From Lederbergia sp. NSJ-179 (GTDB lineage: Bacteria > Bacillota > Bacilli > Bacillales > Bacillaceae_C): 64,000 nucleotides of DNA. The position numbers and the translations under genes are program-made. The DNA lies in NCBI RefSeq assembly GCF_022867885.1, contig NZ_JALIFP010000008.1, positions 62,001 to 126,000 of the forward strand, in the 5' to 3' direction. The notes under the pieces are model-generated. The model had not been told where the DNA came from. It did not search any database and saw only the letters and a list, made by a program, of their open reading frames with translations. Shown in pieces: positions 17,943 through 25,507 of the stretch (the stretch's first letter is position 1; every line of letters begins with the position of its first letter).

Positions 17943-20518
17943 AAAAACAAGTCCTTTCCATAATTATTTAACTTTTTTTCATTAAACACCATCATACCTG
18001 TGTATTCATCCTTTTCTACAAAATGTTCCCCATGCTCAATATAAAATATTTCGCCGATTTTATGATCTTCATTTTGATCTTGAATAACTGGTTTGATATA
18101 TGTCGAAAAGAGAAAATAACTCATGTCTTCTGCTAACAAGGAGAGTTTCACTCGCCGTTCTGCAAAGTCCATCTTTTTATCAAGTGTTAACTCAACAAAT
18201 TGTCGCCAAACTTCCTTACCACTTATAAAAGTGCCATCTACTCGTGTCGTTTCATAGGCTACAAACACATCATACTTAGAATCATTAATCAATTCCATAT
18301 GGTTTGCTACTGCTTCATATTGTATTTTTTGAACAAGTTGATGAAATGCATCAATATGATGTTCATTATGTTGTTTTTTATATCTCTCCACATCCATAAA
18401 CACAGTTTCATAAAAAGGGCTAAAGTCTTTTACTTCTAACATAGATCGATACTTTTCGTCTAACACATTGTAAGGTAAACGAAAATCACCATGGTAAATG
18501 TTTTGGGCATCAATTAAATTAAAGAAATACACGTAGCAATCCGTTCGCAAACATGAACGATTAATACGACCGGCAAATTGTTCTTCGCCATCTAATAAAG
18601 CATAATCTTTAAATCCAATATCCATATCAATGTCTACACCTGCTTCAATTACTTGAGTTGTGACAACAATGACATCAGTCAACTTAAACGTCCCATCTTC
18701 ATTTTTTCCTAATGCATCAACAATTTTTTTACGATAATGAGCATGATGACTGCCGTTCAGCCGTATAACTGGAATTCCTTCCCCTTCAAATTCCTCATGT
18801 AAAAGTTGATACATCTTTTCAGATGATTCTAAGCTAATACATTCAACTAAAATCCGTTTAGGACCTTGTTTCTTTCTTATTTTGACAATCTCCTTACTAA
18901 GCTCATCTTCTGTTATGCCACTTTTCGTTAGTAAATCATAACGAAATTTCACTCTATTCTTAAATAGAGGATTAGAAAAATACTGTTTCGCATTTGGTAA
19001 TAATTCAACGATTTGTTGCTTTTTTGGTAGTAAACGATCTAGCTTCGGTAAAGTGGCTGACATAATAATAATTTTCAAATTTAATAAATCGGCGAATTGC
19101 CTCAAAAACTCAATAATTTCCATCCAAAGATCATTTCGATAACTTTGAATTTCGTCCAGAATAATGACACTATTGCACAAATGTGTGAAAGCAAGATTGG
19201 ATTCTCTCCCTACACCAAATAAATAGTTAAAGAAGTTTACATGAGAAGTTAACGTAATCGGATACTGTAGCATTTGGCGATATAAAACTTCTTCTTTATA
19301 ATCAAAAAAAGATTGCCCAGTTTGCTCTGAAACATCTACATGCTCATTGTCTGATTTTTCCTCCACCGCACGAACAATGGGGGTAACCGAGTTGACCACA
19401 CTGATCGGATACGTTCTTTGTAAGTTTTGTGGAAAAATATGATCCATTGTCTTCTTTGTCTGTTCAACAAGTGTATTAAATGGAAAAATATAGAGAATTT
19501 TATTCAAATTGGATTGCTGCTCTAACAAATGTAAAGCCAAGTTAATGGAGATATTAGTTTTTCCCCCACCAGTTGGCGCCTCTAAATAAAATAAAGATTC
19601 ATTTGGATATTGGAGGATTTCTTTCTCCGCCTCGATGTACATATCAGAACGCAGCTGATTAATGGGTGTACTTTTAAAATAATTGGTATTCTGTTTATAC
19701 GCCTCAATCCCCTGAACGACTTTCGTGCTATTATAAGTTTCACGCAAAATCGCAATATCCTCTTTCTGTAAATATCGAAAGGAAGGCCGCTCCCCATTCT
19801 TATCATAGGTGTAGGTTGCATAAAAATCAGCAGCCACAAGCGTAGAATACAATAGTCGATTTAATATATAAAATGGGTAATGACTATGACTTTCATCATC
19901 AATATTTTCTTCTGCTGCAAAGGCAGATAAATAAAAATCAGCATAATATTTTTCTTTATTTTGGTAAAATTTTAGAAACTGAGGGTTAACTTGCAACTGA
20001 TGTGCAAGAACCATTAAATCACTCTCATAATCTTTTAAATTGAAGTCTTTCAAGTATGTATGATGTCTTGAAATCATATAGGAAAAAATCAGTATAACGT
20101 ACGTAAAAAAACTTTGCTTCTCTTCATCCTCTATTTCTTCAATATCCTCTTCAAACTCATTTAAATAAAGTAAAGCTGATAATAATGAATGTTTGGTCAT
20201 AAGTGGACCATCAAAATGAATTGATTGTTTCATCTTCACTTTTTGAAAGGCTGGATTAATCTTTCCTAAATCATGTAAAGTAATAGCTGCATAAAACCAT
20301 TTTTCAATCCTATCGCATTCTTCTGCTGTAAGTGATTTTCCTTCAAAAGTGATAGCCTGAATCGTTTTCTTGACAACTTTAGCTAAACCATTTTCTCTCT
20401 GTAATTGCTCTACAAATGACATCACAAGTTCCGTATGTTCGCCTAATGTTTCATCTTGCTTTCCTCCAATATGAGCAAATATTTTTTCTGCATGAAGTAA
20501 TAGTTTTTCTATTTCCAT
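17939..20518 (-). CDS. cas3: CRISPR-associated helicase-nuclease Cas3
   Basis: 859 residues combining an N-terminal HD nuclease (ITLHDLGKINPAFQKVK near 98, TKHSLLSALLYL near 133, ISRHHTYL) with an SF2 helicase. The helicase has Walker A APTGGGKTN (about 316), the DExx box ILDEIQSYRND, motif III MSATLPKLDR, and motif VI EQFAGRINR. Cas3 is recruited by Cascade after target binding and degrades the non-target strand. All motifs look intact. It starts about 50 bases after cas5, with its own GGAAAGAG-type binding site, and overlaps cas4. Confidence 0.95.
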   Translation of the reverse strand: MEIEKLLLHAEKIFAHIGGKQDETLGEHTELVMSFVEQLQRENGLAKVVKKTIQAITFEGKSLTAEECDRIEKWFYAAITLHDLGKINPAFQKVKMKQSIHFDGPLMTKHSLLSALLYLNEFEEDIEEIEDEEKQSFFTYVILIFSYMISRHHTYLKDFNLKDYESDLMVLAHQLQVNPQFLKFYQNKEKYYADFYLSAFAAEENIDDESHSHYPFYILNRLLYSTLVAADFYATYTYDKNGERPSFRYLQKEDIAILRETYNSTKVVQGIEAYKQNTNYFKSTPINQLRSDMYIEAEKEILQYPNESLFYLEAPTGGGKTNISINLALHLLEQQSNLNKILYIFPFNTLVEQTKKTMDHIFPQNLQRTYPISVVNSVTPIVRAVEEKSDNEHVDVSEQTGQSFFDYKEEVLYRQMLQYPITLTSHVNFFNYLFGVGRESNLAFTHLCNSVIILDEIQSYRNDLWMEIIEFLRQFADLLNLKIIIMSATLPKLDRLLPKKQQIVELLPNAKQYFSNPLFKNRVKFRYDLLTKSGITEDELSKEIVKIRKKQGPKRILVECISLESSEKMYQLLHEEFEGEGIPVIRLNGSHHAHYRKKIVDALGKNEDGTFKLTDVIVVTTQVIEAGVDIDMDIGFKDYALLDGEEQFAGRINRSCLRTDCYVYFFNLIDAQNIYHGDFRLPYNVLDEKYRSMLEVKDFSPFYETVFMDVERYKKQHNEHHIDAFHQLVQKIQYEAVANHMELINDSKYDVFVAYETTRVDGTFISGKEVWRQFVELTLDKKMDFAERRVKLSLLAEDMSYFLFSTYIKPVIQDQNEDHKIGEIFYIEHGEHFVEKDEYTGMMVFNEKKLNNYGKDLFL

Positions 20519-20568
20519 TCTCTTTCCTCCATATCATAAAAGTGGGGCAAGTTCACCCCACTTTTCGT

Positions 20569-21336
20569 TTAGTAAAAAGAAACAATACGATCCTCTACTT
20601 CAGAAAGCATGACATCTTGATTGATAGTTTTCACTCGTCGGTTGGTACAAATCATTTCCTTAAAAACATAACTATTAAGTTTTTCATCCAAAGAGTATGG
20701 CAAATTCTCTCGATAAAAGTAACCTTTTTCTTGATTTTTTTTGGTAATTCTGGCAAATCCACCTAGCTCTGCATCAGTTGCTTGGAAAAGGGAATGGATT
20801 CGTTCTACTTCATTTGGTGATTGCAAATGGACAATTCGGACAGCATGAATATCAGCAGGGTGATCATTTTTTCCTAGATATGGCACGAAAGTTGTTTTTC
20901 TATTCATCATTTGTTCTTTCAACACTTGATAGGCTTCCGAGCCATCATCTGCAATATATATAGTCCAATGCGGATGTTCTAACCACTGTTCTTTGACCAC
21001 TAAATTATTACCGGCTTCACCACTGGCATACCCGACACTGTTATTAAATGTTTGAATTTTTCTTGAGAAATAGCTTCGATCGCCCTTTGGAACAATCCCA
21101 ATTTGTAAATGCTGTTGCTTCATGTAAAATTCAGGATATTGATTTTCCTCTGTTGGACCTTCTTCTTGGATACTGCGCTTTTGCTCATGATAGCCACCAT
21201 AGCCAGCTATTGCACCAAGCATTCCCAAAAGAGCGATTTTAGGAATTTGGCTATAAGTGAAATATACATTTGCATTCACATCTGGCTTTTTAAAAAAGGC
21301 AGTCTTTCCCTTAAGTTCAAATGCTAAAGCTTCCAT
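20569..21336 (-). CDS. cas5: Type I-B Cascade subunit Cas5
   Basis: 255 residues beginning MEALAFELKGKTAFFKKPDV, then YFTYSQIPKIALLGMLGAIA. This is the RAMP-type N terminus of Cas5 in the Csh/Cas5h group. Cas5 caps the 5' handle of the crRNA and contacts Cas8. It sits between cas7 and cas3 in the expected I-B order, with only 12 bases separating it from cas7. Confidence 0.9.
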   Translation of the reverse strand: MEALAFELKGKTAFFKKPDVNANVYFTYSQIPKIALLGMLGAIAGYGGYHEQKRSIQEEGPTEENQYPEFYMKQQHLQIGIVPKGDRSYFSRKIQTFNNSVGYASGEAGNNLVVKEQWLEHPHWTIYIADDGSEAYQVLKEQMMNRKTTFVPYLGKNDHPADIHAVRIVHLQSPNEVERIHSLFQATDAELGGFARITKKNQEKGYFYRENLPYSLDEKLNSYVFKEMICTNRRVKTINQDVMLSEVEDRIVSFY

Positions 21337-21348
21337 TACCTCACATCC

Positions 21349-22296
21349 CTACTTCAATTCTTCACGTGTATAAAGATGTTTTTTTATAAACGCATCGCTA
21401 CTATTTTCGATCGCTACTTTATAAGGATTATAAAACAACTCTATTTGTTCAATATCAGCTTGAACAGATTGCAAGAATGAGGATAGCGCTTCAAAATCAT
21501 AGACTATCTTTCCATCACTACCTTTATAAACACCGATATATTGATCTAATTGAGGCAAATATAAATCCGTTCCTTCCTTGCAAGTGACAAATAAAGCGAG
21601 TTCATTTTCTGCACCTGATTTGCTATTCGTATTTAATACGGTGGCTCCTTTCATCAGCCCTTCCCGTAGTTTTTCATATGCTTCAACAGTATATCCTTCG
21701 AAACCATCCAATAAATCAATATATTCATCATAATGATTGGGATTAACACTAAACGGATAAACATAATGTGCTTCATCACTGACAATTTTCTTACCAAGTG
21801 AAGAAGCATCGGCATCCTGCTTCTTTGAATTTCGAAACGGCGATAAAATATCTTGTACTTGCACATCTGTATCTTCATATTTATTCATTCCTTGTCCCAC
21901 TTGGACAACGCCAGTTAACGCGATATTTTGTTTTTCTACGGCAAATGTCGCACCAAAATTAAGCACATCTAGTGCCGAAAATAAGTTATTTAACACGTCT
22001 TTAGATGAAGTTTTATCATCTAATTTTCCGCCAAATATATTATCATAGCGTTCTGTTAAATTCCTAGGTTGTATTTTCTCACCTGACTTTTCTGGAATTG
22101 TATATGATTTATAAAAAAGCACTTTTTCTCCTTGCTTTTCCCAAAAATTCTTCACAGAATATTTTAGCGCTTTATCGCTTCCGAAAATCGTTCCATCACC
22201 AATTGTCTTCGGACGCCCGGTAAAATCAGCATTCCAATTTGCCATATGCGAGGCAATTCCAACAACCCCATATACACGTTTTTTCATTGTGACCAT
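21349..22296 (-). CDS. cas7: Type I-B Cascade backbone subunit Cas7 (Csh2-like)
   Basis: The start at 22296 gives MVTMKKRVYGVVGIASHMAN, placed behind a GGAGGAG site that overlaps the 3' end of cas8b; a longer in-frame extension to 22356 lies inside cas8b and has no such site. The 315-residue protein has the Cas7/Csh2 features VVQVGQGMNKYEDTDVQ and VYPFSVNPNHYDEY. Several copies line the crRNA in Cascade. Its stop is 12 bases from cas5. Confidence 0.92.
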   Translation of the reverse strand: MVTMKKRVYGVVGIASHMANWNADFTGRPKTIGDGTIFGSDKALKYSVKNFWEKQGEKVLFYKSYTIPEKSGEKIQPRNLTERYDNIFGGKLDDKTSSKDVLNNLFSALDVLNFGATFAVEKQNIALTGVVQVGQGMNKYEDTDVQVQDILSPFRNSKKQDADASSLGKKIVSDEAHYVYPFSVNPNHYDEYIDLLDGFEGYTVEAYEKLREGLMKGATVLNTNSKSGAENELALFVTCKEGTDLYLPQLDQYIGVYKGSDGKIVYDFEALSSFLQSVQADIEQIELFYNPYKVAIENSSDAFIKKHLYTREELK

Positions 22297-22297
22297 T

Positions 22298-24193
22298 TTA
22301 TTTCTCCTCCTCGTCATTCTTTTGATAAAATAGATTATTTGCACATAATCCAGCAATCAACATGCTACGATTATGGTCAGCAATTTTTGCATCTGTCTGA
22401 TAACCTTGTAACATCGCCATTCCATTGTTAAATGAAGTATGGTTCATCCAAACCGCGTGCTTATACGTATCAAATAAATCAGTTAATTTATTTTTGAGGA
22501 TATGTGCATTGCGAGATTTGATAATCGGTTCGGCGAGTCCATAGTTTTTATTTTCCTTATCGGCTACCGATTGTGATAATAGGTAAGACCCCATTTGTCC
22601 TGCTAAGAAAAAAAATTCGGTATCGCTTTCACAAGCAACCATATCCTTCTTCGTTTTCAGTTTTGTTTTTAAAGTCGTGTAAATATCCTTTATTTCGTCT
22701 GCCAATTTTATTCCCTCCACCTCGTTTATTTCTTTTAACAAAGCTAATCGAACTTGATAAGCATCAGCGATCTTATGAAATCGATGGCCTTTTGTTGTTT
22801 GAAGCAACTGATTTTCAATCAGATCTAACGAATACTTTTTAATAAAGGGTTCGATTGTTTTTGGTGTATCTTTGACAAGATAATCAAACAAAGCCTGCCT
22901 TGTCATCATATAAATAGAAACCATCTCACTCGTAAAAACATTTTCTTTTGGTTTCGGTGCCTCACGGTCTAATAGGTTCCTAGGCATATAGTTATTAAAA
23001 AAGAGTTGATTGATAACCGCTCTTAATCCTGATTTCTTTTCTATCGGCTCATAAGCTTTGGTAAAATATTGATCCCCCATTTTTTCTTGCCTTTCGAGTA
23101 CGTTTTCAACTAGAAGAACCCATGATTCTTTTGCATCAAATGGGACATTGTCATAATCATCGATACTACCATTTTTATCTAGGGCTAAATAATAGGCTCC
23201 GTTTGCGATATTTTTCTTTTTTTCTTTTTTTTCTGTTCCTGGACCAAATGGTTGCTCAAATGACAGCTTAATTTCTTTGAATTTTCCTTTTTTTAATAAC
23301 CATTGACGCAAATTAGTCATCATCAATGCCTCTTCCAAAGAAACCCTTGTTGGAACAACATCTTTACGTGTCTTCATTTCATAAAATGGCTTTTTCGAAT
23401 TCATACTAATATCATATGCCGGGAGTCCAACTATTTCGTCTTCTAACAATTCATTGTACGTATTGACATTGAATATCCGTGGTAAAACATAGATATCATA
23501 TTCCTTTTCGTATAAGGAAAGATCGACATCAAAATAAAGCTTCACATAGTTTTTCACGTTGTTTTCTTGAACCAATAAACGTACATATTCCATCACCTGT
23601 TCAAACTGTGTACGCCAAAACTGTTGAATCATTTCTAAGTTCTGTTGTCGTTTTTCAGATTGAATATATGAAATCAATTCATTAAATCTCTCTTTGAAAA
23701 AAGCTTCTCTACGTTCTGCTTCCAATAATTTATCCTTTTTCTTGCGAGCACGCATTGGGTAGAGATCTAATAACCTTTCATCTACATGCAATATTTTTTC
23801 GTTAAAAAATTTAAAATAATGTTCCTGCACAGCGCTTAAATCCTGATCGTTTTCTTTTCCATATAAATATTCTTTTTTTGCAAATAATGTAAAAACATTA
23901 ACGTTATGGACAGACTTTTTAGGTATATCTAGTGATTTGTTCATATCATCATTAAGAACAGAACTTAGTATGTCCCGTTCTTTGAAAAAATGAAGCAATT
24001 GAGCATCTAATTTTGTTTCATCAGTCTTCTTATCAATCAGCATTGTTTCAACCGTTTCTTTAGAAAAATCTTTTCTAAAAGGAAGTTTAATATACAATCC
24101 TTCTTTTAAAGAATAGTTATCAAATAAAAAAGTTGGATTTTTCTGTACAGTTTCTGAAATTTGCGGCACGATATCTTTAAGCACAATGGTCAC
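22298..24193 (-). CDS. cas8b: Type I-B Cascade large subunit Cas8b (Csh1-like)
   Basis: 631 residues, the size expected for Cas8b/Csh1, with TFLFDNYSLKEGLYIKLPF at the N terminus and the C-terminal stretch ESDTEFFFLAGQMGSYLLSQ followed by NGMAMLQGYQ, which fits the helical small-subunit-like tail of this family. In I-B systems no separate small subunit gene is present because it is made from within cas8b. The protein recognises the PAM. It lies 5 bases after cas6 and overlaps the cas7 leader region. Confidence 0.9.
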   Translation of the reverse strand: MTIVLKDIVPQISETVQKNPTFLFDNYSLKEGLYIKLPFRKDFSKETVETMLIDKKTDETKLDAQLLHFFKERDILSSVLNDDMNKSLDIPKKSVHNVNVFTLFAKKEYLYGKENDQDLSAVQEHYFKFFNEKILHVDERLLDLYPMRARKKKDKLLEAERREAFFKERFNELISYIQSEKRQQNLEMIQQFWRTQFEQVMEYVRLLVQENNVKNYVKLYFDVDLSLYEKEYDIYVLPRIFNVNTYNELLEDEIVGLPAYDISMNSKKPFYEMKTRKDVVPTRVSLEEALMMTNLRQWLLKKGKFKEIKLSFEQPFGPGTEKKEKKKNIANGAYYLALDKNGSIDDYDNVPFDAKESWVLLVENVLERQEKMGDQYFTKAYEPIEKKSGLRAVINQLFFNNYMPRNLLDREAPKPKENVFTSEMVSIYMMTRQALFDYLVKDTPKTIEPFIKKYSLDLIENQLLQTTKGHRFHKIADAYQVRLALLKEINEVEGIKLADEIKDIYTTLKTKLKTKKDMVACESDTEFFFLAGQMGSYLLSQSVADKENKNYGLAEPIIKSRNAHILKNKLTDLFDTYKHAVWMNHTSFNNGMAMLQGYQTDAKIADHNRSMLIAGLCANNLFYQKNDEEEK

Positions 24194-24198
24194 CTCCT

Positions 24199-24891
24199 TT
24201 AAATAAAATGAGCTAGACAGAATCCATTTCCTATAGCATTTTTTTCCGAAATTCCGCTCCCCAAAACCACATGAGCTAGTTTTTGCGAATCGGTATCTGT
24301 CTTGATTTTAACTCTTATTTTGTGTCCCAATAAGGTAATCCCTTTGTAGGCGACGGGTACAGGCTTGCGGTTTGTAAACTCAATACCTTCTATAAAACGA
24401 CAGTGATCCACTTCCTCATTTAGTAAAGCTTTCAATTTCTTCTCTGCATTATCTTCCAAACGTCTAATAAACAAATCTACATCATCTTCTTGCATCCACG
24501 GCTGATTGTTTACGGTTACAATCACAGGAGTGACTGTGTATAGACTATCAATTTGTTTATCTTTGTACGTTCTATGTTCTACCGCAATCACATCCATCTG
24601 GTTTGAATGGTTCATTTTCATGCACCGCTCTAGCTGTTTCAAAAATGACTTAGAGAGGCTTCTAATGCGAAAAACATAAATATTGGCAGTCTTATAGATT
24701 TTTGTTTTGAATTCAATTGGTGATAATGAATCATACACATACCCTTTTAGTCCATTCTTTTTATGTAGGGATTTCAATTCACTATCAAGAAGCATCGTTT
24801 GATTTAGGAATTTCCCAATAAATTCCTGCACTCTATCGGACACAACATCTTCTTTTAATAAAACCGTGACAACAGATTCAAAGTAAATCAT
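24199..24891 (-). CDS. cas6: CRISPR repeat endoribonuclease Cas6
   Basis: 230 residues, first gene of the operon. The C terminus has KAYKG-like PVAYKGITLLGHKIRVKIKT and the glycine-rich loop VLGSGISEKNAIGNGFCLAH that marks Cas6 RAMP nucleases. It cuts repeats to leave an 8-nt 5' handle (ATTTAAAT here). An AAAGGAGG site precedes the ATG. Its promoter at 24934-24962 is the apparent target of the degenerate guide at 25028-25120. Confidence 0.92.
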   Translation of the reverse strand: MIYFESVVTVLLKEDVVSDRVQEFIGKFLNQTMLLDSELKSLHKKNGLKGYVYDSLSPIEFKTKIYKTANIYVFRIRSLSKSFLKQLERCMKMNHSNQMDVIAVEHRTYKDKQIDSLYTVTPVIVTVNNQPWMQEDDVDLFIRRLEDNAEKKLKALLNEEVDHCRFIEGIEFTNRKPVPVAYKGITLLGHKIRVKIKTDTDSQKLAHVVLGSGISEKNAIGNGFCLAHFI

Positions 24892-24933
24892 CCTTTTCCT
24901 CCTTTACTGGTATATTTTTCCTAACTCACATAC

Positions 24934-24962
24934 AGTATAAATGACTCCATCCTCATAATCAA
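24934..24962 (-). promoter_or_regulatory. Predicted cas operon promoter
   Basis: Minus strand: -35 TTGATT (24957-24962), 17-base spacer, -10 TATACT (24934-24939). It lies 43 bases ahead of the cas6 ATG. Both hexamers match the vegetative sigma consensus at 5 of 6 or 4 of 6 positions with ideal spacing. Confidence 0.7.
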
Positions 24963-24990
24963 GTATTATTTATAATAATTACCTTTATAT
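24958..24990 (-). promoter_or_regulatory. Partial protospacer of the CreR-like guide over the cas promoter -35
   Basis: Bases 24969-24990 are identical to 25069-25090 of the degenerate mini-array, exactly 100 bp apart (plus strand begins TTTATAATAATTACC). In guide orientation the match starts at 24990 and is flanked 5' by TCA, a PAM reported for several type I-B systems. The remaining 11 PAM-distal positions of a 33-nt protospacer mostly mismatch. A bound Cascade would cover 24958-24990 and so sit on the -35 hexamer. Confidence 0.72.
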
Positions 24991-25003
24991 TGATTCATTA
25001 GTT

Positions 25004-25036
25004 CAAAACCCATTCTAATTAAGAATGAGTTTTTTA
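25004..25036 (-). terminator. Hairpin ending the CreR-like transcript
   Basis: An 11-bp stem (25006-25016 with 25022-25032) with a 5-base loop. On the minus strand its only irregular pair is a G-U wobble, whereas on the plus strand it is a C-A mismatch, so the structure is better as a minus-strand RNA. It overlaps the end of the second degenerate repeat. Confidence 0.6.
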
Positions 25037-25120
25037 CATCGTATGTTACGGTTCAAAAAAGAAAAGGCTTTATAATAATTACCTTTATATGTTTAAATAC
25101 AGCAACTGTTATGGTTTTAC
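25028..25120 (-). ncRNA. CreR-like degenerate CRISPR mini-array (candidate Cas-regulating RNA)
   Basis: Two 30-base degenerate repeats flank a 33-base pseudo-spacer. The upstream repeat (25091-25120) matches the array repeat at 22 of 30 positions and keeps the handle side (ATTTAAAC against ATTTAAAT). The downstream one (25028-25057) matches at 20 of 30 and keeps GATGTA and GTAACAT. The pseudo-spacer is 25058-25090, within the size range of real spacers. Its first 22 bases next to the handle recur in the cas promoter. Published CreR RNAs of type I and V systems have this design: Cas6-processed guides with partial complementarity that lead Cascade to repress, not cut, the cas promoter. The promoter of this RNA is not clear; TTGTAA and TAAATT, 18 bases apart at about 25134-25163, are weak candidates. 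Confidence 0.72.
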
Positions 25121-25150
25121 TAGTGCGAACTAGAATTTAATTCTACCATC

Positions 25151-25262
25151 TCAAGATTTACAAATCATCCTCCTAATATACTGTCGTTCCGTTCCGACGA
25201 TTTTACTATTATCTTTTTTCATCACATTATTCGCTGCTATAAAAGGTGCGACGTGTCAAGCG
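25151..25262 (-). pseudogene. Possible remnant of a second copy of the downstream EIIC-like gene's 3' end
   Basis: The minus-strand reading IAANNVMKKDNSKIVGTERQ resembles the C-terminal IVANKMMRKKSVAVVEK of the EIIC-like protein at 25508, and the two DNA stretches (about 25210-25245 and 25545-25580) look related over some 35 bases. No start or complete frame remains. The rest of 25263-25410 holds nothing I can identify. Confidence 0.3.
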
Positions 25263-25412
25263 GGCCCTTACGGATGTCTTCCGGATATTTAATATATTAG
25301 ACAAACGATAAAAAAATGCTCCCATGTTGGCACTGCCATCTTGAATCTATCCTTATCTAGTCTTCGATTCAGGACTCGATCCGTTTATCCCTTTTATTAT
25401 ATTATAACCCCA

Positions 25413-25467
25413 AAAAATAAAAAAGCCTGTCCATCACGTCTCATAGCCTTGTTCTAGGAGGGGCAGG
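25413..25467 (-). terminator. Terminator of the EIIC-like gene
   Basis: On the minus strand CCTGCCCC pairs imperfectly with GGACAGGC around a long loop, followed by TTTTTTATTTTTT. Confidence 0.5.
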
Positions 25468-25507
25468 GACACTAATCCTCGAATTTTTGATCTGCTCCCA
25501 AAGCTCT

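Noticed and set aside
1-24891. CRISPR-associated transposon (Tn7-like TniQ plus type I-B Cascade)
   Set aside because: The tns remnant is at glmS, separated by unrelated genes from the cas operon, and the latter has cas3, cas1, cas2 and cas4 as in ordinary defence systems. TnsD here is the glmS-targeting type.
25151-25222. A 23-codon frame with tandem AGG AGG codons upstream of the mini-array, as a possible CreT-like toxin guarded by Cascade
   Set aside because: It has no ribosome binding site before its ATG and reads as part of a remnant of the EIIC-like protein. Nothing supports a toxin here, and no gap between cas6 and cas8b exists to hold one.
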